Assembly: GCF_900177245.1 (NCBI RefSeq)
Contig: NZ_FXBM01000001.1
Location: 1,116,001 to 1,180,000, forward strand
Length of the DNA: 64,000 nt
Origin: Rathayibacter oskolensis
Lineage (GTDB): Bacteria; Actinomycetota; Actinomycetes; Actinomycetales; Microbacteriaceae
Direction: 5' to 3'
The notes beneath the pieces are model-generated. The model worked only from the letters and a program-made list of their open reading frames with translations. It did no database searches and had not been told where the DNA came from. Numbering within the stretch: position 1 is the first letter of the stretch; each line of letters begins with the position of its first letter. Shown piece by piece: positions 23,575 through 31,844 of this stretch. A program made the translations under genes and the position numbers.

Positions 23575-25814
23575 CCCGCCGGCCCGATCGCGACCCGCGC
23601 GCGGGCTCCGTCCTGCTGTCCGTCCTGCTGTGGCTCGCGATCGTGGCCGCCGCTTCCGGGACGGGACGCCTGCTGACCGGGTTCGGCTGGCTCGTCCAGC
23701 TCGCCCTCGCCGTCGGGCTCGTCCTCGCGGTGCCGGCGGCGGCGCGCGCGCTCCGGGCGCATCCCGTGCTCCCGCCGGTTCTCGCGAGCCTCACGGCCGT
23801 CGTGGTCGTGACCGCGATGTTCGTTCCCTCCCGCGCTCTGCTCTTCCTCATCCCCACCCCGGGCGCGGTGGCGGAGGCGCAACGGCTCGCCCAGTCGGGC
23901 TTCACCTCGATCGCGCAGCAGGGCCTGCCAGCCATCGCCGACGACGGCATCGCCTTCCTCCTCGTCGGCGGGGTCGTGGTGCTCGCCTGGGCGACCGACC
24001 TCTTCGCCTTCTCCGTGCGCCTCCCGGCGCTGGCGGGCCTGTTTTCGGCGGCCCTGCTCGCGGTGCCCGCGGTGATCGATCCGGCCGAGGTCTCGTGGTC
24101 GAGCCTCGTCGTCACGGTGCTCGTCTACGCGGCGATCCTCGCGGTCAGCGCCCGCCCGGAGCGGCGGCCCCGACCCACCCTCGCCTCGGCGGCTCCGTCG
24201 ATCGCCGTGGTCGGCGTCGTCGTGCTCGCGGCGGCGATCCTCTCGGGATCGGCCGCCGGATACGTGCGGACGTCGGCGTCCTCGGGAGTCTCGGGGACGC
24301 TCTTCAACGGCTCGATCGACCCGGTGGTGGCACTCGGCGCCGACCTGCGCCGGCCGGACCCTGTGACGGTCCTGCGCTACGCGACCGACTCCGATCTGCC
24401 CGTGTACCTGCGCGTGCTCACCGTCTCCGACTTCGAGGGCGAGAACTGGGCACCGAGCGACACGGAGGAGACGGCTCCGATCGACGCGCCGATCGCTCCG
24501 GAGGGCCTGGCCGAGAGCGTCCCGCGCACGACGGAGGAGGTCGACGTGTCGATCGAGACCCTCCGGAGCCAGTGGCTCCCGGTCCCCTACCCCGTCGCTG
24601 CGCTCGACGGGGTCGGCGACGGCTGGCTGCAGGACGTCCAGGACGGGTCGATCCGCGGCGACGCGACCACTCGCGTCGGCGACGACTACGACGTCGAGAC
24701 CCTGCGCCTCGAGCCCGACCCGCAGCAGCTCCTCGACGCCCCGGCGGCGACCGGAGTCGATCAGTATCTGACGCTCCCCGACGATGTGCCGGCGATCGTC
24801 GGCACCACGGCGGCCGAGGTGACCGCCGACGACACGAACGCCTACGACCGTGCCCGGTCGCTGCAGTCCTTCTTCCGATCCTCGGAGTTCACCTACTCGG
24901 AGGACACCCCGGCCGAGGAGGGCTACGACGGCGACGGGGTGGGGGTGCTCGAGGCGTTCCTGGAGGTCCGCGAGGGCTACTGCGTGCACTTCGCGTCGGC
25001 CATGGCGGTCATGGCGCGCGAGATCGGCATCCCCTCGCGCCTCGCCATCGGCTACCAGCCGGGCTCCGTCGTGCCGTCGCAGTCCAGCGATCTGACCAGC
25101 TACCGCGTGATGTCCTCCGATCTGCACGCCTGGCCCGAGCTCTACTTCGAGGGTGTCGGCTGGCTGCCGTTCGAGCCGACGCCCAGCCGCGGGGCGCCCG
25201 CGTCCTACACGCTCCCGAGCGCGACGTCGTCCACCGGTTCGAGCACGCCGGGAGCCGCGGCCACGACCGCTCCTGGCGCGACTCCCGAGGCGAGCGCCGC
25301 CCCCACGGCGACCGCGCCGACCTCCTCCGCCGCTGCGGGAGCCGCCGGAGCGACCGGGACGGCGTCGGCCCCGGTGGTCACGGCGTGGATCCTGCTCGTG
25401 CTCCTGCTCCTCGTGCCCTGGCTGCTGCGGGTCGTCCAGCGCACCGCGAGACGGCGGGCCTCCGCGGAGGGCTCGACGGAGGCCGCATGGTCGGAGCTCC
25501 TCGCGAGTGCGCGGGATCTCGGCGTTCCTGTGGACGCCACGAGCACGCCCCGGGCCCAGGAGGCTCTCGTGGCGGAGGCGATCGGAGGCGACGAGCAGGC
25601 GCGCGGCGAGCTCCGCGGACTCCGCCGGACGCTCGAACGCGTGCGGTACGCACCGCAGGCGAGCGGCAGCGACTCCGCCTGGGTCGCCGCGTCGCGCGTC
25701 GTCGCCGCCCTGCGCGCCGACGCCGGTGCCCCGCGCCGGCTGTTCGCCGCGGTGCTGCCGCGATCCGCTCTCGGCGCACTGACGAGGATCCGCCGTCCGA
25801 GGTCCGACCTATGA
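23571..25814 (+). CDS. Transglutaminase-like membrane protein (DUF3488-transglutaminase)
   Basis: A 747-residue protein. About six membrane helices occupy residues 15-245, a large extracytoplasmic domain follows, and one more helix lies near 605-625 (WILLVLLLLVPWLLRVV) before a cytosolic tail. The transglutaminase core shows Cys in REGYCVHFASAMAVMAR (about 470), His in SSDLHAWPELYF (about 515) and a GWLPFEPTPSRG end; the family's Asp position reads Glu (PFEPTP), common in actinobacterial homologues. A Ser/Thr/Ala-rich linker precedes the last helix. Together with MoxR and DUF58 it forms a conserved envelope-associated trio; substrate unknown. Confidence 0.9.
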   Translation: MTRRPDRDPRAGSVLLSVLLWLAIVAAASGTGRLLTGFGWLVQLALAVGLVLAVPAAARALRAHPVLPPVLASLTAVVVVTAMFVPSRALLFLIPTPGAVAEAQRLAQSGFTSIAQQGLPAIADDGIAFLLVGGVVVLAWATDLFAFSVRLPALAGLFSAALLAVPAVIDPAEVSWSSLVVTVLVYAAILAVSARPERRPRPTLASAAPSIAVVGVVVLAAAILSGSAAGYVRTSASSGVSGTLFNGSIDPVVALGADLRRPDPVTVLRYATDSDLPVYLRVLTVSDFEGENWAPSDTEETAPIDAPIAPEGLAESVPRTTEEVDVSIETLRSQWLPVPYPVAALDGVGDGWLQDVQDGSIRGDATTRVGDDYDVETLRLEPDPQQLLDAPAATGVDQYLTLPDDVPAIVGTTAAEVTADDTNAYDRARSLQSFFRSSEFTYSEDTPAEEGYDGDGVGVLEAFLEVREGYCVHFASAMAVMAREIGIPSRLAIGYQPGSVVPSQSSDLTSYRVMSSDLHAWPELYFEGVGWLPFEPTPSRGAPASYTLPSATSSTGSSTPGAAATTAPGATPEASAAPTATAPTSSAAAGAAGATGTASAPVVTAWILLVLLLLVPWLLRVVQRTARRRASAEGSTEAAWSELLASARDLGVPVDATSTPRAQEALVAEAIGGDEQARGELRGLRRTLERVRYAPQASGSDSAWVAASRVVAALRADAGAPRRLFAAVLPRSALGALTRIRRPRSDL

Positions 25815-25815
25815 T
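25810..25815 (+). promoter_or_regulatory. Leaderless -10 (TATGAT) of recG
   Basis: TATGAT overlaps the last codons of the transglutaminase gene and ends six bases before the recG GTG. Confidence 0.55.
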
Positions 25816-25821
25816 CTCAGG

Positions 25822-27999
25822 GTGATCCCGGACCCTCTCGACGCCTCGCTCGCGCCGCTGATCGGGCCGCGAACCGCCGGCGCGGTGACCAAGGCCTTCG
25901 GCTACCGCACCGTCGGCGAGCTCCTCGGCCACTACCCGCGGCGCTACGCGAAGCGCGGCGAGCTCACCGAGCTGTCGCGGCTGCCCGTCGGCGAGAGCGT
26001 CACCATCGTCGCCGAGGTGCGGGAGGTGCACGAGCGGCCGATGCGCAACCGCCCCGGGAAGCTCCTCGAGGTGATCATCTCGGACGGCACCGGCACTCTC
26101 TCGCTCACCTTCTTCGGGCAGCCCTGGCGCGCGGCGAAGCTGCACCGCGGCGCGAGGGGGATCTTCGCGGGCACCGTCTCGCAGTTCCGCACCACCCTGC
26201 AGCTCACCCATCCCGACTACCGCCTCTTCGACGAGGAGGAGGCGGCCGCCACCGAGGCGAGCGGAGGCGCTGCTCTCGCGAAGGACTGGGCGGAGCGGCC
26301 GATCCCGATCTACCCGGCGACGAGCACGATCTCGAGCTGGCAGCTGCAGGCCGCCATCGCCGTCCTGCTCGACGGCCTGCGCGACGTCCCCGACCCGATG
26401 CCCGACTCGGTGCGCGCCGGCCGCTCGCTCCTGCCGCTCGGCGACGCCCTCGAGCTCATCCACCGTCCGCAGCGCGAGGGCGAGGAGGCGCAGGCGCGCG
26501 AGACGCTGCGCTTCCACGAGGCGTTCCTCCTGCAGCTCGCTCTGCTCGAGCGTCGAGCGGCGGCCCGCGCGACGCCGGCGACTCCTCGCGTGCCGTCGCC
26601 GGGCGGTCTGCTCGAGCGCTTCGACGCCGCACTCCCGTTCTCGCTGACCGGCGACCAGCGCGACGTCGGCGCCGAGATCGGTGCCGACCTGGCGACGGAG
26701 AGCCCGATGTCGAGGCTCGTGCAGGGCGAGGTCGGGTCGGGCAAGACCCTCGTCGCGCTGCGGGCGATGCTGACCGCGGCCGAGAGCGGGGGCCAGGCCG
26801 CCCTGCTCGCCCCGACCGAGGTGCTCGCGGGCCAGCACCTGCGCTCGATCGTGCGGACCCTCGGCCCCGAGCTCTCGACCGAGCTCGTCCCCACCCTGCT
26901 GACGGGCGGTCTGGGGGCGGCCGAGCGTCGCTCCGCGCTGCTCCGCATCGTCTCGGGCACGGCGAAGATCGTCGTCGGCACGCACGCCCTGCTCGGCGAC
27001 AAGGTCTCGTTCTACGATCTGGCGCTCGTCGTCATCGACGAGCAGCACCGGTTCGGAGTCGACCAGCGCGACGCCCTGCGGAGGAAGGGCGCCCGCCCGC
27101 CCCACGTGCTCGTGCTCACCGCCACGCCGATCCCGCGCACGGTCGCGATGACCGTGTTCGGCGATCTGGACACCTCGACCATCCGCGAGCTCCCGGCCGG
27201 GCGCCCCGGCATCACGAGCCACGTCGTGTCCCTCACCGACAGCCCCGGGCTCATCGCCCGGGCGTGGGAGCGGGCGGAGGAGGAGATCCGCGCGGGTCAC
27301 CAGATCTACATCGTCTGCCCGGCGATCGAGCCCGGCGAGGTCGCCGAGGGCGCGGTCGCGGCCGACGACGGGCCCGCCGCCACGCCGCTCTCGACCGTCT
27401 CGGCCACCATCGAGGGGGTGCGCGCGCACGCGCTGCTCGGCAAGCGGCGCTCGGCCGCGCTGCACGGGCGGATGTCGAGCGACGAGAAGGACGCAGTCAT
27501 GCGCGCCTTCGCGGCGGGCGAGATCGACGTGCTCGTGTCGACCACCGTCATCGAGGTGGGCGTCGACGTCCCGAACGCGTCGATGATGGTCGTCCTCGAC
27601 GCCGAGCGCTTCGGCGTCTCGCAGCTCCACCAGCTCCGGGGGCGCATCGGCCGGGGCGGCGTCCCGGGCGTCTGCCTCTTCGTCACCGCCGCCGAGGCGG
27701 GCACGATCGCGCGCGAGCGGGTGGAGGCTGTCGCCGCGACGCTCGACGGGTTCGAGCTGGCCGAGGTCGATCTCGAGCTGCGGCGCGAGGGCGATGTGCT
27801 GGGCGACTCCCAGTCGGGCGGCAGGTCGTCCCTGCGCCTGCTGCGGGTGGTGCAGGACGCGCACGTGATCGTCGAGGCACGCGCTCTGGCCGAGAGCCTC
27901 CTGGCGGAGGACCCCGAGCTCGCGGCGCACGACCGCCTCCGGGCGGCGCTCGAGCGCCGAGTGCAGGAGCGCGACCGCGAGTTCCTGGCGAAGAGCTGA
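25822..27999 (+). CDS. recG: ATP-dependent DNA helicase RecG
   Basis: Remodels stalled replication forks and Holliday junctions. 725 residues. The N-terminal wedge is an OB fold (about 60-165, with [17 protein letters not shown] and [10 protein letters not shown] in parts). Helicase motifs follow: Walker [17 protein letters not shown] (about 302), [23 protein letters not shown] (about 405), TATPIPRT, and in the second RecA domain [14 protein letters not shown] and [12 protein letters not shown]. All are intact. It has its own promoter inside the preceding gene and is followed 73 bases later by coaD. Confidence 0.95.
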   Translation: MIPDPLDASLAPLIGPRTAGAVTKAFGYRTVGELLGHYPRRYAKRGELTELSRLPVGESVTIVAEVREVHERPMRNRPGKLLEVIISDGTGTLSLTFFGQPWRAAKLHRGARGIFAGTVSQFRTTLQLTHPDYRLFDEEEAAATEASGGAALAKDWAERPIPIYPATSTISSWQLQAAIAVLLDGLRDVPDPMPDSVRAGRSLLPLGDALELIHRPQREGEEAQARETLRFHEAFLLQLALLERRAAARATPATPRVPSPGGLLERFDAALPFSLTGDQRDVGAEIGADLATESPMSRLVQGEVGSGKTLVALRAMLTAAESGGQAALLAPTEVLAGQHLRSIVRTLGPELSTELVPTLLTGGLGAAERRSALLRIVSGTAKIVVGTHALLGDKVSFYDLALVVIDEQHRFGVDQRDALRRKGARPPHVLVLTATPIPRTVAMTVFGDLDTSTIRELPAGRPGITSHVVSLTDSPGLIARAWERAEEEIRAGHQIYIVCPAIEPGEVAEGAVAADDGPAATPLSTVSATIEGVRAHALLGKRRSAALHGRMSSDEKDAVMRAFAAGEIDVLVSTTVIEVGVDVPNASMMVVLDAERFGVSQLHQLRGRIGRGGVPGVCLFVTAAEAGTIARERVEAVAATLDGFELAEVDLELRREGDVLGDSQSGGRSSLRLLRVVQDAHVIVEARALAESLLAEDPELAAHDRLRAALERRVQERDREFLAKS

Positions 28000-28060
28000 T
28001 GCCGCAGGCCTGCCCAGACGGGGGTGGACGGGCGCTCGGAGTCCCTCAGGCGTCGGCCGC

Positions 28061-28066
28061 TACGCT
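28061..28066 (+). promoter_or_regulatory. Leaderless -10 (TACGCT) of coaD
   Basis: TACGCT plus six bases (TTCGAC) then ATG; no Shine-Dalgarno. Confidence 0.55.
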
Positions 28067-28072
28067 TTCGAC

Positions 28073-28552
28073 ATGGCCCGTATCGCCGTCGTACCCGGCT
28101 CGTTCGACCCCGTCACCCTCGGGCACCTCGATGTCATCGAGCGTGCTGCGCGCCTCGTCGACGAGCTGCACGTGGTCGTCGTGCACAACCCGTCCAAGAC
28201 CGCCCTGCTGCCGATCACGCAGCGCGTCGCTCTGATCGAGCAGTCGATCGCGGAGGCGGGCATCGAGGGGAGCATCGTCGTCGCCTCGTGGAGCATGGGC
28301 CTGCTCGTGGACTACTGCACCGATGTCGGTGCGAGCATCCTCGTGAAGGGCATCCGCTCCCAGATCGACGTCGCCTACGAGACGCCGATGGCGATCGTGA
28401 ACCGCAACCTCGCGCACGTCGAGACCGTCTTCCTCCTGCCCGATCCCGCTCACGCGCACGTCTCCAGCTCGCTCGTCCGGCAGGTCTCCGGACTCGGTGG
28501 CGACGTCTCGCCCTACGTGCCGCCGGCCGTCGCGGCCTACCTCACCTCCTGA
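28073..28552 (+). CDS. coaD: Phosphopantetheine adenylyltransferase
   Basis: Converts 4'-phosphopantetheine and ATP to dephospho-CoA, the penultimate step of CoA synthesis. A 159-residue nucleotidyltransferase, the usual length. The T/HxGH motif is seen as [16 protein letters not shown] (about 7-22), the substrate loop as [12 protein letters not shown] (about 86-98) and the C-terminal ISSSLVR-type motif as [10 protein letters not shown] (about 128-137). A leaderless start is predicted. Confidence 0.96.
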   Translation: MARIAVVPGSFDPVTLGHLDVIERAARLVDELHVVVVHNPSKTALLPITQRVALIEQSIAEAGIEGSIVVASWSMGLLVDYCTDVGASILVKGIRSQIDVAYETPMAIVNRNLAHVETVFLLPDPAHAHVSSSLVRQVSGLGGDVSPYVPPAVAAYLTS

Positions 28553-28646
28553 GACCCCCCCGGGTCGGACACGTCGCCGCCGCGGGTGTCCGCGTCCCAC
28601 GGACGAGGAGCGGCAGCGCGTGCGCGTCGCCGCTCCGCCCGCCCGC

Positions 28647-28652
28647 GAGAAT
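28647..28652 (+). promoter_or_regulatory. Leaderless -10-like element (GAGAAT) of cofE
   Basis: GAGAAT ends six bases (GGAAGG) before the GTG at 28659. The first position deviates from T, so this is a weaker call. Confidence 0.4.
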
Positions 28653-28658
28653 GGAAGG

Positions 28659-29489
28659 GTGAGTACACCGCGAGTGCAGGCCTGGACCCTCGAGGGCATC
28701 CCCGAGGTGGCGCCCGGCGACGACCTCCTCGAGCTCATCCTCGCCTCGGTCGCCTCGGCTCCCGAGGGCGACCGGCCGGCGGACGGCGACATCCTCGTGG
28801 TCACCAGCAAGATCGTCTCGAAGGCGGAGGGGCGCCTCGTGGCCGCCGAGGACCGCGAGGACGCGATCACCGCCGAGACGGTCCGCGTGGTCGCGACGCG
28901 CGCGCACGACCACGGCGTGACCCGCATCGTCGAGAACCGCCTCGGCATCGTCCAGGCGGCGGCGGGAGTCGACTCGAGCAATGTCGCCGACGGCACCGTC
29001 CTGCTCCTCCCCGAGGATCCCGACGCCTCGGCCCGGCGCCTCTGCGCGGGGCTGCGCGACCGGCTCGGCGCCACGGTCGCCGTGATCGTGAGCGACACCC
29101 TCGGGCGGGCGTGGCGCGTGGGCCAGACCGATGCGGCGATCGGTGCCGCGGGCCTGGTGGTGATCGACGACCTGCGCGGAGCGACGGACGCCCTCGGACG
29201 CACGCTCGGCGTCACCATGCCGGCCGTGGCCGACGAGATCGCGGGACTCGGCGACCTGGTGAAGGGCAAGTCCAGCGGACGGCCCGTCGCCGTCGTGCGC
29301 GGCCTGTCACGGCTCGTCACCGGCCTCGACGCCCCGGGGGCGAGAACGCTCACCCGGACGGGGCCCGACGACATGTTCCGTCTCGGCGCCGACGAGGCCT
29401 ACGCCGAGGGCTTCGCGGCGGGCCGCCTCGCGGAGCCATCGGGAGCAACACCGGTATCAGCACCGGCACCGGCATCGGGGGAGAGGTGA
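28659..29489 (+). CDS. cofE: Coenzyme F420:L-glutamate ligase
   Basis: Adds gamma-linked glutamates to F420-0. A 276-residue single-domain CofE; it lacks the C-terminal nitroreductase-like domain found in mycobacterial FbiB. Family motifs are present: [17 protein letters not shown] (about 43-60), [11 protein letters not shown]-like region with [20 protein letters not shown] (in two parts, about 92-110), and [17 protein letters not shown] (about 145-161). The C-terminus ends in a low-complexity [13 protein letters not shown] tail. cofC starts within the stop codon (GTGA). No cofD/fbiA or fbiC gene lies in the window. Confidence 0.9.
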   Translation: MSTPRVQAWTLEGIPEVAPGDDLLELILASVASAPEGDRPADGDILVVTSKIVSKAEGRLVAAEDREDAITAETVRVVATRAHDHGVTRIVENRLGIVQAAAGVDSSNVADGTVLLLPEDPDASARRLCAGLRDRLGATVAVIVSDTLGRAWRVGQTDAAIGAAGLVVIDDLRGATDALGRTLGVTMPAVADEIAGLGDLVKGKSSGRPVAVVRGLSRLVTGLDAPGARTLTRTGPDDMFRLGADEAYAEGFAAGRLAEPSGATPVSAPAPASGER

Positions 29490-30103
29490 GCCCCCGCTGG
29501 AGCGCGGTCGTCGTCTTCAAGGGGCGCGGCTCGTCGAAGACGCGGCTGGCGCTCTCCGCCCGCGCCGCGCTCGCGGAGGCGTTCCTGCTCGACACGCTGG
29601 CGGCCGTCCGCGAGTCGGAGGAGGTCGCCACCCTGGTGCTCGTCACCTCCGACGCGGAGGCGGCCGCGCGGGCCGTCGCGGCGGACCCGCTTCTCGTCGT
29701 CCTGGCCGACCCGGGCGCACTGAACGCGGCGGTTTCCGCGGGCATCGCGCACGCCCTCCTCGCGAGGCCGGACTCGCCCGTCGTCGCCCTGACCGGCGAT
29801 CTGCCGGCCCTCTCCTCCGGCGATCTCGACGGGGCGCTGGCGGTCGCCGGCCCCCTCCCGGCCGTCGTCCCGGATCGCGCAGGAACGGGGACCACGGCCC
29901 TCCTCGTCGACGCCCAGACTGTGCTCCCACCCGCGTTCGGTCCCGACTCGTTCGCCCGCCACCGAGCCGCGGGCTGCTCCGTCGTCGAGCTGCCGAGGCA
30001 CTCGACCCTCCGCCTCGACGTCGACACCGTCGACGATCTGCGCGAGGCGCAGGCGGTCGGCGTGGGGGCCAGCACCGCGTCGGCTCTCGCGGCCGCCGCC
30101 TGA
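29486..30103 (+). CDS. cofC: 2-phospho-L-lactate (or phosphoenolpyruvate) guanylyltransferase
   Basis: Activates the F420 side-chain precursor with GTP. 205 residues of nucleotidyltransferase fold. Motifs: [15 protein letters not shown] (about 7-21) in place of the usual PxKxxxxxKTRL, [13 protein letters not shown] (about 104-116) as acidic metal site, and [15 protein letters not shown] (about 131-145). In mycobacteria the orthologue FbiD uses phosphoenolpyruvate; which substrate applies here is not visible. It overlaps cofE by four bases and is convergent with the aminotransferase gene. Confidence 0.88.
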   Translation: MSPRWSAVVVFKGRGSSKTRLALSARAALAEAFLLDTLAAVRESEEVATLVLVTSDAEAAARAVAADPLLVVLADPGALNAAVSAGIAHALLARPDSPVVALTGDLPALSSGDLDGALAVAGPLPAVVPDRAGTGTTALLVDAQTVLPPAFGPDSFARHRAAGCSVVELPRHSTLRLDVDTVDDLREAQAVGVGASTASALAAAA

Positions 30104-30121
30104 GACCGGGCTCGTCCGGCG

Positions 30122-30967
30122 TCAGCCCGCGAGCAGGCCCGCCTCGAAGGCGGCGGTGAGCTCGCGGTCGACCGCCACGGGAGCCCCGTCGACCGCGCGG
30201 ATCGGCACGGCCCGCCGCGTGCTCGAGACGAGCCAGCCGGCCGTCGCCCCCGTCAGCGCCGTCACCGGCAGCTCGCGGCGCGCGGAGTCGAGGCCCCGCT
30301 CGGCGCCGAGGGCGAGCACTCTCGAGACGGTGGTCCCGTCGAGGATCCCGCTGCCCGCGGAGGGCGCGGTGAGCACGCCGTCGAGGAGCAGGACGAGGCT
30401 CGAGGTCGCCCCCTCGAGGAGCCAGCCGTCGCTGGTGCGCCAGATCACGTCGTCGGCACCCCGGAGTCGTGCCTCGCGCAGGGCGGCGCGGGTGACCGCT
30501 CCCGAGGTGGTCTTGACGCCTCCGAGGAGCCACGGAGCCGCGTCGGTCGCACCGCGGGAGTAGCCGCGGTCGAGGACGGCCACGGCGATACCGCGCTCGC
30601 GGAGATCACCGGAGTCGGCTGTCGGCTCGACGCGGACCGTGCAGCGGGCGCTACCGCCGTCGCGGTGCGACGCCACGAGTCGGACCGACAGGTCGTCGCC
30701 GTCGTCGTGCTCGGCGACGGCGAGGGCGACGGCCGCCGACCAGGTCGCCGCCGGGGGCAGGGGGAGCGCGACGGCGCGCGCCGACGCCTGCAGGCGCTCC
30801 AGGTGCTCGTCGAGGCCGTGCGGCCGGCCCCCGATCACCGCGAGGGTCTCGAACACTCCGTCCCCGCGGAGGTAGCCGGGCTCGTCGACCCTGACGAGTC
30901 CTGCGCCCGGGTCGCGCAGCAGGGGGGCTCCGGAGTCGTCGATCTCGACCAGGACGGGTGTGCTCAT
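30122..30967 (-). CDS. Class IV PLP aminotransferase / aminodeoxychorismate lyase-like
   Basis: A 281-residue fold-type IV PLP enzyme. The family marks are GYLRGDGVFETLAV near residue 30, the catalytic lysine in LLGGVKTTSGAVTRAAL (about 150-165), LLEGATSSLVLLLDG (about 190) and the phosphate-binding GILDGTTVSRVL (about 210). Such enzymes are either aminodeoxychorismate lyases (PabC) or branched-chain/D-amino acid aminotransferases. A second family member at 54025-54786 sits next to pabB, so this one may have a different substrate. The start is ATG 30967; ATG 30976 has a better-spaced GGAGG and is a real alternative. Probably last gene of the PBP-nuclease operon. Confidence 0.8.
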   Translation of the reverse strand: MSTPVLVEIDDSGAPLLRDPGAGLVRVDEPGYLRGDGVFETLAVIGGRPHGLDEHLERLQASARAVALPLPPAATWSAAVALAVAEHDDGDDLSVRLVASHRDGGSARCTVRVEPTADSGDLRERGIAVAVLDRGYSRGATDAAPWLLGGVKTTSGAVTRAALREARLRGADDVIWRTSDGWLLEGATSSLVLLLDGVLTAPSAGSGILDGTTVSRVLALGAERGLDSARRELPVTALTGATAGWLVSSTRRAVPIRAVDGAPVAVDRELTAAFEAGLLAG

Positions 30968-30995
30968 GACCCCCATCCTGGACCTCCGGCTGAGG

Positions 30996-31844
30996 TCAGC
31001 GGGTGCGGAGCCCCGCGGCGACGTCGTCGGGCGTGACCAGCTCCCGTCGCGACTCCTCCGCGCGGGCGCCGGCTGCCCCGAGCACGTCCGCCGCCGCGAG
31101 CGCGTCGACGTCGAGGCCCGTGAGCTCTCCGATGGCCGCGACCGCGACCTGGAACGTGCGGAACCCGCCGAGCGGCACGATCCCCTCGCCAACGGGGTCG
31201 ATGAGATCGGTCTGATCGAGGAGGTAGGCGCTGGTCGCCAGCGTCTCGCCGTCGGGGCTCCACGCGGCGATCTTCCAGAAGCGCCGGGGGATGCCGACGC
31301 CCCGGTAGACGGGATCGCCCTCCGCGAGGACCGGCCCGGTGAAGACGCTGAGCCGCGTGCGCCAGGTCTGCGCGTACTCGAGGACGAGCGTCTCGAGGCC
31401 GAGCCACAGCTCCTTCGACTGGTTGAAGCCGCTCGCCTGCGGCGCCGCGTTCGTGTAGCAGAAGCTGTCGACGTTGGCCGCCCGCGCCTCGTCCGCCTCG
31501 CCCCAGACCGGGTCGCGGCGGCGCACCAGGTGCCCTCGGTCGAGGTCGTTGCGCGAGTAGACCTCGGGCCCCGTCTGCTCGGAGGCGGGGATCCGATCGT
31601 CGAGGTGCCAGTCGTCGCCTCGGCCGAGATCGAGGAGCCGGTCGCCGTCGATGTTCACGGCGGTCGACATCGCCAGCCGCCGCTCGGGGTCGAGCAGCAC
31701 CTCGAAGTGCGTGTAGGGGAGCAGCCGCGTCTCCCGCCCGTCCGTCGGTGCAGGTGCTGGGGCGAGGGGCCCGAGGAAGCCGGGGTCGAAACCGCTCCGG
31801 GCGCTCCTGTCGCGCTCCGCGCTCACGTCACTCCGGTCGCTCAC
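30996..31844 (-). CDS. DNA/RNA non-specific endonuclease (NucA/NUC1 family)
   Basis: A 282-residue beta-beta-alpha-Me nuclease. The catalytic DRGH motif is Asp102-Arg-Gly-His105 within LDRGHLVRRRDPVWG; the Mg2+-binding asparagine lies in SFCYTNAAPQASGFNQS, followed by ELWLGLE. Cleaves single- and double-stranded DNA and RNA in known relatives. Unusually, there is no signal peptide: the N-terminus is charged and then Pro/Ala-rich. The GTG start overlaps the PBP stop codon (GTGA), which supports the start and co-translation with a cell-wall synthase. Confidence 0.87.
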   Translation of the reverse strand: MSDRSDVSAERDRSARSGFDPGFLGPLAPAPAPTDGRETRLLPYTHFEVLLDPERRLAMSTAVNIDGDRLLDLGRGDDWHLDDRIPASEQTGPEVYSRNDLDRGHLVRRRDPVWGEADEARAANVDSFCYTNAAPQASGFNQSKELWLGLETLVLEYAQTWRTRLSVFTGPVLAEGDPVYRGVGIPRRFWKIAAWSPDGETLATSAYLLDQTDLIDPVGEGIVPLGGFRTFQVAVAAIGELTGLDVDALAAADVLGAAGARAEESRRELVTPDDVAAGLRTR

